The notes under the pieces: model-generated
The model's input: the letters and a program-made list of their open reading frames with translations, nothing else
What the model was told of the DNA's origin: nothing
Database searches by the model: none
Made by a program: the position numbers and the translations under genes
From: Extensimonas vulgaris
GTDB taxonomy: Bacteria > Pseudomonadota > Gammaproteobacteria > Burkholderiales > Burkholderiaceae_C
Assembly (NCBI RefSeq): GCF_003337425.1
Contig: NZ_QPJU01000002.1
Coordinates: 496,001 to 560,000 of the forward strand
Reading direction: 5' to 3'
DNA length: 64,000 nt
Shown: positions 56,401-64,000 of the stretch, in pieces
How the letters are laid out: each line of letters begins with the position of its first letter
How positions within the stretch are numbered: position 1 is the stretch's first letter

Positions 56401-56925
56401 ATGGAATACACCTTCACCCTGAAATACCAGCTTGCCGACGACGACCGCGACACGGAGGCGTTGGTGGAGCGCCTGGGCGAAGCCGGCTGCGACGATGCCT
56501 TGGTCGGCATCGGGCAGCCGGGGCGCCTGGCGCTGGAGTTCACGCGCGAGGCGGCGGATGCGGATGACGCGGTGCGTAGTGCGCTGGCCGATGTGCGCCG
56601 TGCCGCGCCGTCGGCCAAGCTGATCGAGGTGGCGCCGGATTTGGTCGGCCTGACCGATGTGGCCGACATCGTGGGCGTGTCGCGGCAGAACATGCGCAAG
56701 TTGATGCTGGCCCATCCGGGCAGCTTCCCGGCGCCGGTGCATGAGGGCAGTGCGTCGATCTGGCATCTGGCGGACGTGCTGGCTTGGTTGCAGGCCAAGG
56801 GCAGTTATGCGCTGGCCAAGGACGTGCTGGAGGTGGCGCGAGTGGCTTTGCAGGTCAACGTGGCGAAGGAGGGGCGGCGGCTGCCGCGCTCGGCGTCAAA
56901 GGAACTGCAAGCCCTGGTCGGATGA
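56401..56925 (+). CDS. HTH DNA-binding protein (putative antitoxin/regulator)
   Basis: A 174-aa protein. The N-terminal part (about 1-75) has an alpha/beta pattern (YTFTLKYQLADDDRDTEALV) like small antitoxin or ligand-binding folds; residues about 83-125 (LTDVADIVGVSRQNMRKLML, then IWHLADVLAWLQ) form an AlpA/MerR-like helix-turn-helix. It probably binds the upstream 28-bp palindrome and neutralises or regulates the product of the preceding gene. An efficient terminator follows. Confidence 0.6.
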   Translation: MEYTFTLKYQLADDDRDTEALVERLGEAGCDDALVGIGQPGRLALEFTREAADADDAVRSALADVRRAAPSAKLIEVAPDLVGLTDVADIVGVSRQNMRKLMLAHPGSFPAPVHEGSASIWHLADVLAWLQAKGSYALAKDVLEVARVALQVNVAKEGRRLPRSASKELQALVG

Positions 56926-56940
56926 GGAACGTCGCCGGCC

Positions 56941-57351
56941 TCATTTCTCGCTCGAACCCGCCCGGACAGGGCGGGTTTTTCGTAGGTGGACATCCGGCTT
57001 TGAGGTGCCGCCGCGAGGCGCTTGCTTTCGTTCTTCGACCCACGCTTCTACTTCGGCCAAGTCCCACACCACGCAGCGCGGCGTCAGATTGAATCGGCGT
57101 GGAAACTCGCCGCGGCGCTCCATTTCGTAGATCGTCGTTTCGGCCAAGGGGACTATCTGCCGCAGTTCCTGGCGGCGAATGGTGCGTCGGAAGGGGAGGG
57201 CGCTGCGCTTCGGAAATTGCGGCAGTGCCTCGTAGGCCTCCGTTCCCGGCAAGGGGAGAGACCGGCCGATGTCGTTGTCGATGCCGGCCGCGTTGGTCGT
57301 TTGCGATAGATGTTCCACCTCGGACTCCATGAGCACGCTGCATGGAGACAT
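56941..57351 (-). CDS. AlpA-family transcriptional regulator
   Basis: A 136-aa protein with the AlpA domain at about 55-112: RRQELRQIVPLAETTIYEME, RGEFPRRFNLTPRCVVWDLA and EVEAWVEER. AlpA/P4 Vis-like regulators activate integrase or excision in P4-type islands. The start is uncertain (57,351 or 57,330). The plus-strand terminator at 56,955-56,982 falls within its last codons. Confidence 0.75.
   Translation of the reverse strand: MSPCSVLMESEVEHLSQTTNAAGIDNDIGRSLPLPGTEAYEALPQFPKRSALPFRRTIRRQELRQIVPLAETTIYEMERRGEFPRRFNLTPRCVVWDLAEVEAWVEERKQAPRGGTSKPDVHLRKTRPVRAGSSEK
56955..56982 (+). terminator. Intrinsic terminator of the HicA-like/HTH pair
   Basis: AACCCGCC, a short CGGACAG loop and GGCGGGTT followed by TTT. 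It ends the plus-strand two-gene transcript. Confidence 0.75.
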
Positions 57352-57444
57352 GGTGAAGTTCCGCAGCTATCGGGACAACTTGCTAGGGCGAACTGGGGAA
57401 CACTCAAGCGGATGTAGAGTTCGCGCGGAGCGTTTCGTCTCCAG

Positions 57445-58194
57445 CTATCCGAGCAATGCTCGTAGGTTGTCACGAATAAGGCTGGCCATGTCGTTTGCAG
57501 GTAGCCGATGTAAACAGCCCAGTTCCTCGACGACGCTTACTACATCCGTCGGCTGCGAGGGCCTGTCGCCAGTGCGAGTGAAGGGACCATCGGTTTCCGT
57601 CAGCATCCGATCCAAGGGGATAGCCTGCACCATCGGTGCGTGCCTCTCATTGCCCAGCATTGCCGCGTTGATCGAGAAGTAGCAGCCCAATTCCAACGCA
57701 CGCTTCGCCTCGCTCTTTGTTCCCGTGAACCAGTGGAGAACGATTTTCCCGCGCTCGGGCGGTAGATGTGCTTCGACAAGATCGAGTACCGCCTTGGCCG
57801 ACCTGATGCTGTGAACCGTAATGATCTTGTCACCGGCCTGCGCGCAACGCTGCAACACGTGTTGGAACACACGCTTCTGCGCATCGAGCGATTTGAAGAA
57901 CCGGGGGCCGGCGTCCAACCCGACTTCGCCGACATAGCGCGTCTCCGCAAGGTGTTGATCCCATAGCTCGATCTCGTTCTCGCGTTCTGCGACCAACTGC
58001 GGATGCAGTCCCAGAGCCGCTCGAACATGCTTTGTGCGCTGCGCGAGTTCGTGATTGCGAGGCCAGGCGCGAGGTGTCGTCGTCACCGCCAGCGTGAACA
58101 CGCCAGAGGCCTCCGCGTCCTGGACTGCCGCAGCATGGTTCGGGTAGAGATCAAGATGGCAGTGGAAGTCCACGAGGCCTGCTGTGGCGATCAT
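57445..58194 (-). CDS. qatD: QatD, TatD-like nuclease of the Qat anti-phage system
   Basis: A 249-aa TatD-family metal-dependent hydrolase. Metal ligands: DFHCHLDLY (His 11, His 13), Glu in YVGEVGLD, His in ITVHSIRSA, His in VLHWFTGT, Asp in TETDGPFTR. As the last gene of qatABCD it is predicted to be a DNase needed for phage defence. Start at 58,194 gives the family N-terminus MIATAGLVDFHCH and lies 13 bp after the qatC stop. Confidence 0.9.
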   Translation of the reverse strand: MIATAGLVDFHCHLDLYPNHAAAVQDAEASGVFTLAVTTTPRAWPRNHELAQRTKHVRAALGLHPQLVAERENEIELWDQHLAETRYVGEVGLDAGPRFFKSLDAQKRVFQHVLQRCAQAGDKIITVHSIRSAKAVLDLVEAHLPPERGKIVLHWFTGTKSEAKRALELGCYFSINAAMLGNERHAPMVQAIPLDRMLTETDGPFTRTGDRPSQPTDVVSVVEELGCLHRLPANDMASLIRDNLRALLG

Positions 58195-58207
58195 GTACTC
58201 ACCCTCG

Positions 58208-59575
58208 TCAACTCGGTCTCGCTTCGGCACCGTCGATGAGCCGTGCAACCTCATCGAGGCCGCGCCGGTAGACATCGGCGAGTTGGTCTAGGTGTGCGGC
58301 TTCGTCGACAAGCGAGCCGGGCTTGTGGATTAAGAGGTTCGCAAGCTGCGGCTTACCTTTCAAGCGCTCGATCGCGTACTGAAACGACCGAACCTGTACC
58401 CCGGTGGCTTGGCGCGTGTCCAACGGCTGCGCATGAAGGTCTGGAACGGTATACGTCGTCGGGTCGTTCCCGGCCCCCCATGCTGCCGTCAAGGCTGCGC
58501 GACGGATCAGACATGGCAGGCAATAGCCACATTGCTCAATACCATGTCCTAGCCATCGGGCCTTGGCGGGGGACGAGCACGACAACGAATCCGTCGCCAG
58601 CTTCTTCAAGAGGTCCGGGTTGCGACAGGCTGCGGCCATTTCTCCCTTCGTCTTGTCCCAGTACGGATTCCGAATCTCGCCATCTATGTCGAGTGCGATG
58701 AGCAGGTCGTTCCACCTCGCCATGTAATACGGGTGTGTGGTGCGGGTGCTGTTTGATCCCAACCGCAGGGGGTCCAAAGGCACATTCAGCGCGATCAGTC
58801 CGTTCTCGGGAACACGCAGGACAAAACGGCGCCCAAGCCCTGTGCCCGCGAACACCCCGAGCGCGAAGAACAGGAATGACCTGCCGCGCGTGCTGTCCTC
58901 CGAACCAACGTCTGCCACGAGGCCTTTCTTGAAGGTCATGCCGACCCGCAAACGCTCGAAAGATGACTGGATGTAATACTTCTTCAAACCTGCAAACAGC
59001 TTGCCTTGAGCATCGCTCGTCGCCCCTTCCCCGAAGTGGCTCACCAGCAATGGCGTCGCGCCATCCTCCAGTAGGTCGATGGCACCAATAAGGCTGTCCA
59101 GTCCTCCTGAGAATAGGCTGACGGAATCAAAGGGAGGCGCGATCAGACTTGGAGGAGCCACTTGGGTGATCGTCGTGAACCGATCTGGACGTGCCCTGAA
59201 GCCGATCGTCCAGCGATCTCCCGTCAAGAAGTCCAGAGACCTCTTGAGCGTCGGCGCTGCTGCTCCCCAGCGAGTCGGATCGCTGACCGGCACGACCAGC
59301 CGTATCTCGCGCGTCCACGAATCCTGCGACTGCTCGGTGCGAGAGATGCGTGTGTCGGCTGCATGGACATGGGCGGCCAGTACCAGCAGGTCGATGCCGA
59401 TTTCCGAAGGAAATACGCCGATCTTCTTCAGACTCGTCAGCGCGCCACTGATACCGTGATCCAAGGATTTCTCGCCGGCGACGAGTTGCAGGTAGGTCGT
59501 CTGTTCATCAGCGCCCGCCGTCACATCTAAGCGGTCATCCGGGCCAAAACGACCCACCAGGAGTTGTCGCTTCAT
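58208..59575 (-). CDS. qatC: QatC, QueC-like PP-loop ATPase of the Qat system
   Basis: A 455-aa protein whose central part resembles QueC (7-cyano-7-deazaguanine synthase): PP-loop FSGGLDSLIG (156-161) and a zinc site Cys 333, 349, 352, 355 (CGYCLPC). The N-terminal 150 residues are specific to the defence version. QatC is thought to modify a nucleobase or an N-terminus in the anti-phage response; the substrate is not established here. It overlaps qatB by 4 bp. Confidence 0.92.
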   Translation of the reverse strand: MKRQLLVGRFGPDDRLDVTAGADEQTTYLQLVAGEKSLDHGISGALTSLKKIGVFPSEIGIDLLVLAAHVHAADTRISRTEQSQDSWTREIRLVVPVSDPTRWGAAAPTLKRSLDFLTGDRWTIGFRARPDRFTTITQVAPPSLIAPPFDSVSLFSGGLDSLIGAIDLLEDGATPLLVSHFGEGATSDAQGKLFAGLKKYYIQSSFERLRVGMTFKKGLVADVGSEDSTRGRSFLFFALGVFAGTGLGRRFVLRVPENGLIALNVPLDPLRLGSNSTRTTHPYYMARWNDLLIALDIDGEIRNPYWDKTKGEMAAACRNPDLLKKLATDSLSCSSPAKARWLGHGIEQCGYCLPCLIRRAALTAAWGAGNDPTTYTVPDLHAQPLDTRQATGVQVRSFQYAIERLKGKPQLANLLIHKPGSLVDEAAHLDQLADVYRRGLDEVARLIDGAEARPS

Positions 59576-60453
59576 TGATTGGCCTCCGCCTCGCCGAGGG
59601 TCTGCAAGATCGCAAATGCGGACTCATACACCGCGTCCACGAAGCCTTGAACCCGCTCGGGGGTGAGATTGGGTGTCTCCGCCCGTGCTCGCGTGAGCGC
59701 ATCGCTCACTCCACCTCGGATGAAGTCGCGCAACTGCTGCTCGACCCGATGTGCTGCCTGTGCATCTGTCGGCATGGTCACGGCCTTGGTGCCGATGTCA
59801 TTGCAGATGCGCGCCTCGATGGCATGGGTGGCATATAGCTCGAAAACCGTCTGCATCTGATCCGGGGTGAATGTGGCCAAGTCGGTGAGACCCTCGCTCG
59901 CCAATTCAACAATGGTTTCGATGTAAGCCTCGCGGGCGATGCCTTCATCGACCGTTCCCGCGCCTGGGCAGATGTAGTCGGCCAAGCCGACGAAAATCTC
60001 AGTGATCGGGCGACCTGCCAACGATTCTAGATCCAGGGCACGCAACGCTTCGCGCACACCCCGCGTTTGCGCATCGGCCAAGAAGCCGAGGAGCCGCGCG
60101 CCGGCACCCCGAGAGGCGCCCATGCGCTGGGCAGCCTGGCGTGAACCCCCGGCGGACGTTGAGATGTACCTTGAGACCGCACGGCCCAGGTTGGCTCGAT
60201 CGCTGCCACCAGAGCCAGCGAATCGCGTGAAGCTGTTGCGAGCGCCAGAGAAGCGCTGCGGGTCCGCTGTCCTGGGAATAGGTGGGCGGTTTGGCGGCAC
60301 CGGCGGTGCGGCGCCGTCCGCGGGCGGCTGGCCATCCGGTCCTGCACCATTTCCCGGAGCAGCAGGGGCGCCACCGCCATCGATGTCACCCAGCCATGAT
60401 GGAACAAGTGGTGTCCCGCCACCTGGCCCGCCGTAAGCTGTCGAGGTTCCCAT
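59572..60453 (-). CDS. qatB: QatB of the Qat anti-phage system
   Basis: A 293-aa protein with the QatB N-terminus MGTSTAYGGPGGGTPLVPSW, a Pro/Gly-rich linker (about 30-80) and a helical C-terminal domain (SRYISTSAGGSRQAAQRMG to VQGFVDAVYES). No catalytic motif is recognised. The start ATG at 60,453 overlaps the qatA stop (TAATG), indicating coupled translation. Confidence 0.88.
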   Translation of the reverse strand: MGTSTAYGGPGGGTPLVPSWLGDIDGGGAPAAPGNGAGPDGQPPADGAAPPVPPNRPPIPRTADPQRFSGARNSFTRFAGSGGSDRANLGRAVSRYISTSAGGSRQAAQRMGASRGAGARLLGFLADAQTRGVREALRALDLESLAGRPITEIFVGLADYICPGAGTVDEGIAREAYIETIVELASEGLTDLATFTPDQMQTVFELYATHAIEARICNDIGTKAVTMPTDAQAAHRVEQQLRDFIRGGVSDALTRARAETPNLTPERVQGFVDAVYESAFAILQTLGEAEANQ

Positions 60454-62387
60454 TAGCGGCCTCCCTTCAGATCTTTGAGCGCCGCTTCGGCGCTGGCCTT
60501 GAGACCGGGGTTGTTGGTGACTTTGCTCCAGTCTCCCAGCAGCTTCGTCAGGCGAGTGGCGCATTCGGTGTCTTTGATGACGCCTTGCCAGCCGCTGACA
60601 ACCCAAGGCCCGCATTTGCTACTTGGCAACACCTCCAGGAAATCCAGCAACCGGCTCTGGAGGCTGGGCTGCGCCCTCACGAGGACGGCGAGACCATCGA
60701 CGCCCGCCGGTTTGGTGTCGAAAACACCCGTGCCCATGATCTTGCTGCGCATGGCCTCGAACACTTTCTCGGCTTCAGGCTGCACGAGTTGCTTCAACTC
60801 GACTTCGTAGCCTTGGACGGTCATCTTGCCGCCGAACAGCTTCTCGACCACACCAGCCAAGTGACCCAACACCGACACCGGGCCGAAGTAGTCCTTCTTG
60901 TCCTTTGTCACGAATAAGTAGGGGCGCAGATCGAGTCCAGATAGCTTCGGCAAGAGGCGCGCCCAGTCGCACACCGTCTCCGACGATTTCCATTCGATCA
61001 ATACAGCGTTATCGGGTGCAGGTGTGGGCTCTGCGGATTTCTGACCTTTTGACTCGCCATCTTTAGCGTCAATCGCCGCAAGGTTCTTCTCCAATGCTTC
61101 GAGGTCTTCGCACAGTCCTTGCGGATGGATCGCTGCAACGAACGCGATCTGCTCGAACAACCGTGGGATGAAGCGTTCCGCGAGCATGAGCTTTGCGAGC
61201 ACGGGTAGCTTGATGTCGTCGCCGAAACCGCGCGCGGTCGCAGTGCGTTCGCGCAGCAACAGCGTATTGAGAAAGCGCTTGATCTGGCGCGGGTTGCCCT
61301 TTGTGCCGCTCGCCAGAATGGGACCGATCTGGTCGCTGAGCGCAAGAGCGTTGTTCGCCTTCTCGGCCTGCTTGCCGAGCGCCGTCTTGATCGTCGCGGC
61401 ATCCAGACCGCCGCTGGTCCAAGGCCGTTTCAGCTTCTCCCGCGCCACGGCGATCAGCTTCCCGTAGTCCGCGTCGTCCTCGCCGACTTCGGCGCCGGCC
61501 AGCAACAACGCCACGTAGATTCGCGTCTCGGCTTCTCCCAGGGCCGGGATGCGAAACGGAACCTGGATGAGCTTTTCGAGGTAGTTGCGGGCGTAGTCTC
61601 GCGGCCCGGTGCTGTCAGGCAGGTCGGGAAAGTGCTTACGCACCGCATATTCGATCATTGCCTCGTCTGCCGCAACGACGAACGCTGTCTGCGCAGTGAA
61701 AACAAACAACCGGATCGCTTCGAGTGTTTCAATGGCTGTGTCAGGCAGGCAGCGGTCAAGATCGTCGATCAGGACAACGAGCTGCTTGATGCCAGCATCT
61801 TTCAGAAGCTGGTCGAACGCCTTGCGGAAAGCCTCCACTTCCTCTGGCACGTTCTTGGACTCGCCCGGCTTGAGCACGGCCTTCGCCTGGTCGATGGCCG
61901 CCGAAATGTTTTCCTTCGTTACGAGCTTGGCAGGGTCTGTCACCAGCGCTTCGAGCGAGCCGACAATGGCTCCGATTTGCTCCGGTGTCGGAATGCCAGT
62001 GAATGCGGTCAGGGCCAAGCCGCCGGATCGCTTGGCGACCTTCAGCCAGTCGATGCGACGGAAGACGTCCTTGATGGCTACTGCCGCTTTTTTCAGCGCC
62101 GGACGTTTCTCGATCAAGCCTGTGACGATCCCCTCGATCAAGGCGATCTTCGCGTCCTCGAAGCCCTGGAAACGCCATCCATTGAACTTGAGGCACAGAA
62201 CATCGTCCTGGTCTGCGAAGCCGGCCTCGATCATTTCGAGCACGCTGGATTTCCCCGCCCCCCAGTCGCCATGCACTCCGATCGTCACTGGGTGGTCGGG
62301 CTTCGCACGAAGCAGCCCGATAATCGTGGTGGCAATGGCTTCGTTATTCAGCAGATCAACTTTGGTTTCGTTATCGGTCAGGATCAC
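60453..62387 (-). CDS. qatA: QatA, KAP-family P-loop NTPase of the Qat system
   Basis: A 644-aa KAP NTPase: Walker A GDWGAGKSS (40-48), Walker B VVLIDDLDR (203-211), and FVVAADEAMIEYAVRKHFPD with TGPRDYARNYLEKLIQVPFR typical of KAP proteins. It is the ATPase of QatABCD. It begins with GTG at 62,387 after GGAGGAGA; this ribosome site lies in the 18-bp gap after the reverse transcriptase stop, so both are likely on one transcript. Confidence 0.93.
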   Translation of the reverse strand: MILTDNETKVDLLNNEAIATTIIGLLRAKPDHPVTIGVHGDWGAGKSSVLEMIEAGFADQDDVLCLKFNGWRFQGFEDAKIALIEGIVTGLIEKRPALKKAAVAIKDVFRRIDWLKVAKRSGGLALTAFTGIPTPEQIGAIVGSLEALVTDPAKLVTKENISAAIDQAKAVLKPGESKNVPEEVEAFRKAFDQLLKDAGIKQLVVLIDDLDRCLPDTAIETLEAIRLFVFTAQTAFVVAADEAMIEYAVRKHFPDLPDSTGPRDYARNYLEKLIQVPFRIPALGEAETRIYVALLLAGAEVGEDDADYGKLIAVAREKLKRPWTSGGLDAATIKTALGKQAEKANNALALSDQIGPILASGTKGNPRQIKRFLNTLLLRERTATARGFGDDIKLPVLAKLMLAERFIPRLFEQIAFVAAIHPQGLCEDLEALEKNLAAIDAKDGESKGQKSAEPTPAPDNAVLIEWKSSETVCDWARLLPKLSGLDLRPYLFVTKDKKDYFGPVSVLGHLAGVVEKLFGGKMTVQGYEVELKQLVQPEAEKVFEAMRSKIMGTGVFDTKPAGVDGLAVLVRAQPSLQSRLLDFLEVLPSSKCGPWVVSGWQGVIKDTECATRLTKLLGDWSKVTNNPGLKASAEAALKDLKGGR

Positions 62388-62405
62388 TTGTCTCCTCCCT
62401 CTCTA

Positions 62406-63377
62406 TTAGGAGTGGGGCAGGGCTGCACCTGCCTCTTTGAGGGCTAATAGTCGCCTCTTCAGTGGTGCCGCATCGCCGGGATGAAATCTTTCCAGATGCA
62501 GAACTTGTCCCATTGCCTGGGCGTATGGGCCACGCTCAAACGAAAGCGCCTCGCCTTGCGCGATGCGTCGTTCAACGGCATGGACGACTGCACGAATCTT
62601 GTTGCGCGTGGCTTTGTCCAAGCCAGGCTTGTTGTTCACTGCGAGCTTCGTGACGGCCATGCGGCTGCCCGATGTGGCAATTTCATGCTTGGCTCGTTTG
62701 GCCTTATAGCCATGCTTGAGCAGCATGCCGTACACCTGCCGCACTACGTTCGTTTTTGCCTCGTTGGTCAGGAACGTTTTAGACGACACGGCGATGTCAT
62801 CGACATAGCGAGAGTAGACAAGACCTTGGGCTGCGAACTTGCCGAACAACTCGGGCTCATCCCACCAGAACACGAGGTTGGCAAGGAATGAACTGGTTAT
62901 CGCCCCTTGGGGCAGTTCGCCATGCCGGGTCGTCAGTTGTGTCAGGCATCGCGCCACGTCCTCGCTGAAGCCGAAGAAGCCGCGCCAGATGCTGAACACG
63001 CGGTCTGCCGACGTGGAAGGGAAAAAACCGCTGATGTCCTCGTTGATGACGATCCGTGCGCGGGCATGGAGCGAGGCGTTGACCTTGTAATCGCAGCCTT
63101 TGATACTCCCCGTCAAATAGGCCGGGTAGTTCACGTGGTCGAGGATCTGACTCTTGATCCTTCGATGAACTTCCTTCAATGGCTCCCGTGCATCGTAAGT
63201 ATTACGGATGCTGCCGTCCGGTTTGGTGATGGACTTTGCGACTCGGTAAAGGTCGTTAGCACGCTCGGCCAATGTCGGGAGGTCGCCGACAGGCATTCCC
63301 AGCGCAACATGCAGGGCTTGCAGCGTGCCGATGCGGCGCTGGCTATAGGAGGGGGCGTTGGTCGCTGACTGGCTCAT
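62406..63377 (-). CDS. Retron-like reverse transcriptase
   Basis: A 323-aa reverse transcriptase of retron size. The retron marker NAxxH is NASLH (100-104); motif A DISGFF (Asp 114), motif B QGAITSS (157-163), catalytic YVDD (191-194), and in place of VTG the sequence VTK (242-244) followed by LAVNNKPGLDKATRNKIRA. It overlaps the XRE gene by 35 bp and ends 18 bp before qatA. ATG at 63,377 chosen; a TTG at 63,404 is in frame. No msr/msd RNA is recognised inside the window. Confidence 0.88.
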   Translation of the reverse strand: MSQSATNAPSYSQRRIGTLQALHVALGMPVGDLPTLAERANDLYRVAKSITKPDGSIRNTYDAREPLKEVHRRIKSQILDHVNYPAYLTGSIKGCDYKVNASLHARARIVINEDISGFFPSTSADRVFSIWRGFFGFSEDVARCLTQLTTRHGELPQGAITSSFLANLVFWWDEPELFGKFAAQGLVYSRYVDDIAVSSKTFLTNEAKTNVVRQVYGMLLKHGYKAKRAKHEIATSGSRMAVTKLAVNNKPGLDKATRNKIRAVVHAVERRIAQGEALSFERGPYAQAMGQVLHLERFHPGDAAPLKRRLLALKEAGAALPHS

Positions 63378-63648
63378 TGAGCAGTTCCAGTGCCGTGCGC
63401 GCAAGGTCTCCTTGCAGCGACTTGTCGATGCCCGTCAGATCATCCCCTTCAGCGCCGAGAAAAAAGATGATGCCCACGGGCATATGCAACGCATGGGCGA
63501 TTTTGGTCATGGTGGAAAGCGTCGGATCACGCTTATTGTTTTCCAGCATGGAAAGATAGGAAACCGAGCATTCAGCCTGTCGCGCCAGATCAGCCTGGGA
63601 GATGCCCCGCCGAGTGCGGCATAGCTTGATGGCTTGTCCAACGTTCAT
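63343..63648 (-). CDS. XRE-family HTH regulator linked to the reverse transcriptase
   Basis: A 101-aa Cro/CI-type protein: HTH at about 6-60 (IKLCRTRRGISQADLARQAE, CSVSYLSMLENNKRDPTLST) and a short acidic C-terminal tail (GAEGDDLTGIDKSLQGD). It overlaps the reverse transcriptase gene by 35 bp. It could repress the operon, or be the effector partner, as in retrons whose accessory protein is a small HTH protein. CGGAG lies before ATG. Confidence 0.85.
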   Translation of the reverse strand: MNVGQAIKLCRTRRGISQADLARQAECSVSYLSMLENNKRDPTLSTMTKIAHALHMPVGIIFFLGAEGDDLTGIDKSLQGDLARTALELLNEPVSDQRPLL

Positions 63649-63700
63649 GATCGACTCCGGTAATCAAATATTGGGCTTGCTGCGTCTTGGCCCACTTCCA

Positions 63701-63940
63701 TCACTTCATCCAGTCAGTGAGATTGCTCACTGCGCGGATGACGATGTCAGTGATGCGCAGAGTCCGATCCAGGAGTTTCCCGTGATCGTGCTCCCGCTTC
63801 TCAGAGCTTTCAGACATATCGCGCAGTTGCCACAACACGTCATCCAGTTCAGCCAGAGCGCCAGCATCGAGTTGGCTGTAATGTGCATCGCGCAGCTTTT
63901 GGAGCGTTGCGATGCTGTTCTTCAAAGTTTCAAATTTCAT
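63701..63940 (-). CDS. Small helical protein of unknown function
   Basis: A 79-aa, almost entirely helical, acidic protein (TLKNSIATLQKLRDAHYSQL, DDVLWQLRDMSESSEKREHD), predicted coiled coil. I do not recognise a family. AAGGAG lies 6 bp before ATG. It is 52 bp upstream of the XRE gene, so it is probably the first gene of the reverse transcriptase/Qat operon visible here. Confidence 0.6.
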   Translation of the reverse strand: MKFETLKNSIATLQKLRDAHYSQLDAGALAELDDVLWQLRDMSESSEKREHDHGKLLDRTLRITDIVIRAVSNLTDWMK

Positions 63941-64000
63941 GGATTGCTCCTTCTAAACCCGGCACAACGCCGAAGCCCCGTAACAAGGCGATTGGCCGAA

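Larger units (their letters stand above)
54363..64000. mobile_element. Genomic island at guaA (partial; right end outside window)
   Basis: Integrase at the left end, AlpA-type regulator, a toxin-antitoxin-like pair, the Qat defence genes and a reverse transcriptase: a typical integrated defence island. No plasmid transfer genes are seen in the part present. It continues past 64,000. Confidence 0.75.

Noticed and set aside
63649-63700. Possible msr-msd RNA between the XRE and 79-aa genes
   Set aside because: Only 52 bp with no long hairpin; too short for a retron RNA.

Overview
The window is GC-rich, densely coded chromosomal DNA from a betaproteobacterium of the order Burkholderiales, most likely the family Comamonadaceae. 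Supporting this are the cox assembly cluster with DUF2244, the 37-residue Cox assembly peptide and DUF2970, the cyanophycin-associated ABC/DUF1854 pair, the smpB-ratA-ratB-guaB-guaA order, and many copies of a short dispersed repeat (core GTAGCTGCTTGCGC) that I associate with comamonad genomes. I found no rRNA, tRNA or CRISPR array.

Bases 1-13,860 hold the tail of a cyanophycin-associated cluster, then a complete aerobic terminal oxidase locus: coxB with a fused cytochrome c domain, coxA, a 37-aa peptide, ctaG, DUF2970, coxC, SURF1, an Sco-like protein, ctaA, ctaB and an Sco lipoprotein. These encode the oxidase, its copper delivery and its heme A synthesis. Bases 13,860-29,480 are housekeeping and accessory core: dsbD, a giant DUF748 envelope protein, creatininase family, quinone oxidoreductase, nudix-mnmA, a SWIM/SNF2 helicase and a small periplasmic protein. 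Two short mobile-type repeats and an EAL-domain remnant lie among them.

Bases 29,480-34,150 are a small variable region: a 173-bp terminal-repeat element, trpB2, a hicBA toxin-antitoxin pair beside an attC-like site and an integron-integrase fragment (a probable decayed integron), and an AT-richer operon with a nuclease-like protein, an unknown protein and a ParE-type toxin. Bases 34,160-54,362 return to core: TauE/SafE permease, methyltransferase, ClC channel, UbiA-family prenyltransferase with a duplicated start region, the rimP-nusA-infB-rbfA-truB-typA operon with a structured leader, an enoyl-CoA hydratase family enzyme, smpB, ratAB, guaB and guaA.

A genomic island begins at the 3' end of guaA (54,362) and runs off the right edge. 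It carries a tyrosine integrase with repeated upstream sites, a two-gene HicA-like/HTH module behind a palindromic operator, an AlpA-type regulator, and on the minus strand one compact apparent operon: a 79-aa helical protein, an XRE regulator, a retron-like reverse transcriptase, and the complete anti-phage set qatA-qatB-qatC-qatD. The reverse transcriptase sits only 18 bp before qatA. This RT-plus-Qat arrangement is the most interesting feature of the window.

A second theme is small repeats: a dispersed palindrome family that has entered several genes in frame and supplies hydrophobic segments, a MITE-like element in two copies (one with another repeat nested in it), and five genes whose -10-like hexamer lies exactly 7 nt before ATG, suggesting leaderless transcripts.
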